Of a stretch of 6,343 nucleotides of DNA, positions 5,056 through 6,343 are shown one piece after another (positions within the stretch are counted from its first letter, which is position 1; every line of letters starts with the position of its first letter). The notes below the pieces were generated by a model. The model did no database searches. It saw only the letters and a program-made list of their open reading frames with translations, and was not told the DNA's origin. The translations under genes and the position numbers were made by a program. The DNA comes from Nitrososphaerales archaeon (GTDB taxonomy: Archaea > Thermoproteota > Nitrososphaeria > Nitrososphaerales > Nitrososphaeraceae): contig JARBAV010000506.1 of NCBI GenBank assembly GCA_029237515.1, positions 1-6,343 of the forward strand, read 5' to 3'.

Positions 5056-5566
5056 TTGTTCAAAAACGGGATGACTATAATAGGAACTACATTGGTACTA
5101 TTGGCTTCATTTTTTTTCCTGATTGATGTTGATAAGGTGCATTCTAGCAGTATGACAAGTAGCAATATTACTAATAGCCCATCCGAATCATGTAATATAG
5201 TTACCCAATGAGGAACCAAAGGTAATGAGAAAGACCAGTTTAGCGGACTTAATGATGTGATAGTAACTACAGATAATAGTATTTTTGTTCCAGATTATGA
5301 AAATTATAGGATTCAAAAATTCACACCTGATGGACAGTTTGTCTCCGCGTGGGGAATCAAAGGAACAAACGATGGACAACTCAACAAACCACACAGTATG
5401 AGTGGTGATAACAATGAGAATATCTATGTGACAGTCATGAATAATCAATAGGATTCAGAAGTTCACCTCTGATGGACAGTTTGTTTCAAAATGGGGCAGT
5501 GAAGGCACGGTAATTTCTCAATTCTTACAAGATTGTATTATTGTGCTCGCATTAAAGTCCCTCTAG
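5056..5566 (+). pseudogene. NHL-repeat beta-propeller protein, nonsense, frameshifted and 3'-truncated
   Basis: The gene begins with an export signal (MTIIGTTLVLLASFFFLI from ATG 5071, or TTG 5056 by the Shine-Dalgarno). It then enters NHL-type propeller blades of 47 residues: GTKGNEKDQFSGLND, IFVPDYENYRIQKFTPDGQF, VSAWG, GTNDGQLNKPHSMS, IYVTVMNNQ, RIQKFTSDGQFVSKWGSEG. Three lesions are visible. The first blade's Trp is TGA at 5209-5211, exactly 141 nt before the TGG of the next blade. A one-base insertion near 5447-5449 creates TAG and moves the next repeat to a 142-nt spacing. After about 5507 the propeller text stops and the frame ends at 5566. Intact propellers need about six blades; barely two remain. 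Such exported proteins are abundant in thaumarchaea and are thought to mediate binding at the cell surface (inference). Confidence 0.8.
5304..5498 (+). repeat. Tandem NHL blade repeat at DNA level, 142-nt spacing
   Basis: ATAGGATTCA followed by GATGGACAGTTTGT recurs with near identity: ATAGG starts at 5306 and 5448, and GATGGACAG at 5329 and 5471. Both pairs are 142 nt apart, one more than 47 codons. The TGG ending each segment starts at 5350 and 5492, again 142 nt apart. The high nucleotide identity suggests recent blade duplication. Confidence 0.8.
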
Positions 5567-5614
5567 TTCGTACTACTCGTCTCGAAAACTCATTTGGAAA
5601 CCAATACCTTTATC

Positions 5615-5848
5615 CTAACCTCTGGTTATTATCCAATTGTCTGCAGCCACTCCAAGGTACACTCCTCCAATGACCCAAACGGGCACACTTGCCATTATGA
5701 CTAAAGACAGTAGGCTCTGTTCTTCGAATCCCAAATTAGGCTGGCTGGCGTGTACAACAAATGCTATCACGAAAAAAATGCCTCCGATTACTATAAGTTT
5801 AGTACCAATCCTAACTTGCTTTTTAATCACATAATTTTCAACAGTCAT
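5615..5848 (-). CDS. Small two-helix membrane protein, 77 aa
   Basis: Two hydrophobic helices are clear: KLIVIGGIFFVIAFVVHAS and LLSLVIMASVPVWVIGGVYL. They are joined by a short polar loop (QPNLGFEEQS) and flanked by a basic N-terminus (VIKKQVRIGTK), so the loop should face outward by the positive-inside rule. The family is not recognised. The frame extends three codons upstream to ATG 5857, but a TATA-like TTTATATT at 5867-5874 lies only about 13 nt before that codon and about 22 nt before ATG 5848, so the shorter form is preferred. The stop of the upstream minus-strand gene lies about 30 nt away, so co-transcription is also possible. The gene converges on the truncated NHL pseudogene with about 48 nt between them. 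Confidence 0.65.
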   Translation of the reverse strand: MTVENYVIKKQVRIGTKLIVIGGIFFVIAFVVHASQPNLGFEEQSLLSLVIMASVPVWVIGGVYLGVAADNWIITRG

Positions 5849-5866
5849 TTGTCGCATCCTTAACCA

Positions 5867-5874
5867 ATATAAAA
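5867..5874 (-). promoter_or_regulatory. Putative TATA box for the two-helix membrane protein
   Basis: The minus strand reads TTTATATT in the short space between the upstream gene's TAA and this gene. It is centred about 22 nt before ATG 5848, slightly closer than the other promoters here. Confidence 0.3.
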
Positions 5875-5878
5875 AACT

Positions 5879-6343
5879 TTATTGCGGATTTTGAATTTCT
5901 TTAAATGCTTCTATCTCATACTTCAGTGAATCGGTGAGAAGATCCGTTGAGGTTTCATTTAATGCAGGGTTTCCTGTCTTGATAAAGTCACCGAACTGTT
6001 TGTAGCTGTCCCGTTCTGATTCCAAGCTCTTCGTATATAGTGAAATCCCATCCTTAAATTTTTCTGGGACCTGTAGATTATTTGTTTCATCAATCAGATT
6101 ATTTATTTGTACTATGGTATCATTAGTTATCATCATGATCGTAGTATCACTATATTCATTATTATCCCATTTTCCAACTTCCTGCTGATATGAATTTGTT
6201 AATGCACCTGACTTATTTGTCAATCCAATAAAGTTATTCATGAACTCATTATCGGCGGTAGTTGTCAATTGCGCGGTAACATCTTCATTATATGACAGAA
6301 TAACATAGAAAGATGAAATTGTTATGGACATAATCACTGCCCA
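5879..6343 (-). CDS. Exported or membrane-anchored helical protein, 5' end outside the window
   Basis: The frame is open to the right edge of the window (WAVIM precedes the first listed Met), so the true start may lie outside; GTG 6337 and ATG 6331 are internal candidates. The visible N-terminus is a hydrophobic segment (WAVIMSITISSFYVILSY), read as an anchor or signal. The rest, about 130 residues, is hydrophilic, cysteine-free and strongly helix-forming: NEFMNNFIGLTNKSGALTNS, DTTIMMITNDTIVQINNLID, FKDGISLYTKSLESERDSYK, LKYEIEAFKEIQNPQ. This suggests an extracytoplasmic helical bundle. Several N-x-S/T sequons (NKS, NDT, NET) would suit archaeal N-glycosylation. No family is recognised; a sensor-like four-helix domain is one possibility without further support. 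Confidence 0.65.
   Translation of the reverse strand, partial: WAVIMSITISSFYVILSYNEDVTAQLTTTADNEFMNNFIGLTNKSGALTNSYQQEVGKWDNNEYSDTTIMMITNDTIVQINNLIDETNNLQVPEKFKDGISLYTKSLESERDSYKQFGDFIKTGNPALNETSTDLLTDSLKYEIEAFKEIQNPQ

Noticed and set aside
5019..5448. Two minus-strand frames opposite the NHL gene
   Set aside because: They run antisense to clear NHL blades and lack start signals; repeat-rich coding DNA often gives such shadows.

Overview
The window looks like a sparsely coding stretch of an ammonia-oxidising archaeal (Nitrososphaerota, probably Nitrososphaerales/Nitrosocosmicus-like) chromosome. This is inference from gene content and style. There is a thaumarchaeal-type cupredoxin-like secreted protein, a short archaeal AbrB/MazE-type regulator, a small C2H2-like zinc-finger protein, an NHL beta-propeller gene and AT-rich spacers. 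A recurring promoter layout puts a TATA element about 22-30 nt before the start codon, as in leaderless archaeal transcripts. No rRNA, tRNA, CRISPR array or intact mobile element was seen.

Layout. Positions 1-594 hold a minus-strand NTF2/SnoaL-fold gene with an awkward start, followed by a possible 39-residue ORF directly behind its stop codon. Positions 595-1214 are mostly debris, including a frame-broken remnant of a CadD-type cadmium-resistance transporter. A 34-residue single-pass membrane protein lies on the minus strand at 1289-1393. A minus-strand operon at 1793-2496 encodes a SnoaL-like 'ester cyclase' protein and a 73-residue unknown partner, overlapping as TAATG. Positions 2531-3078 are nearly gene-free. 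A small C2H2-like zinc-finger protein (3115-3258, minus) has a 19-bp perfect palindrome over its promoter and a T-rich terminator behind it. Positions 3304-3800 again hold only scraps. On the plus strand follow an AbrB-like regulator (3857-4081), a secreted cupredoxin-like protein broken by a +1 frameshift (4212-5022), and an NHL-repeat protein broken by a Trp-to-stop change, a one-base insertion and loss of its 3' part (5056-5566). The right edge carries two minus-strand genes: a two-helix membrane protein and an exported helical protein that runs off the window.

How it fits together. The intact genes suggest small regulators, envelope proteins and two NTF2-fold proteins of unknown substrate. 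The three broken genes (CadD, cupredoxin, NHL) all have envelope or export features, and two of them are neighbours spaced like an operon. I read the window as an accessory region undergoing gene decay rather than as a coherent new system. The most useful observations are the exact 141/142-nt repeat register that proves the NHL frameshift, the small genes below usual size cut-offs that have their own promoters, and the palindrome-controlled zinc-finger gene.
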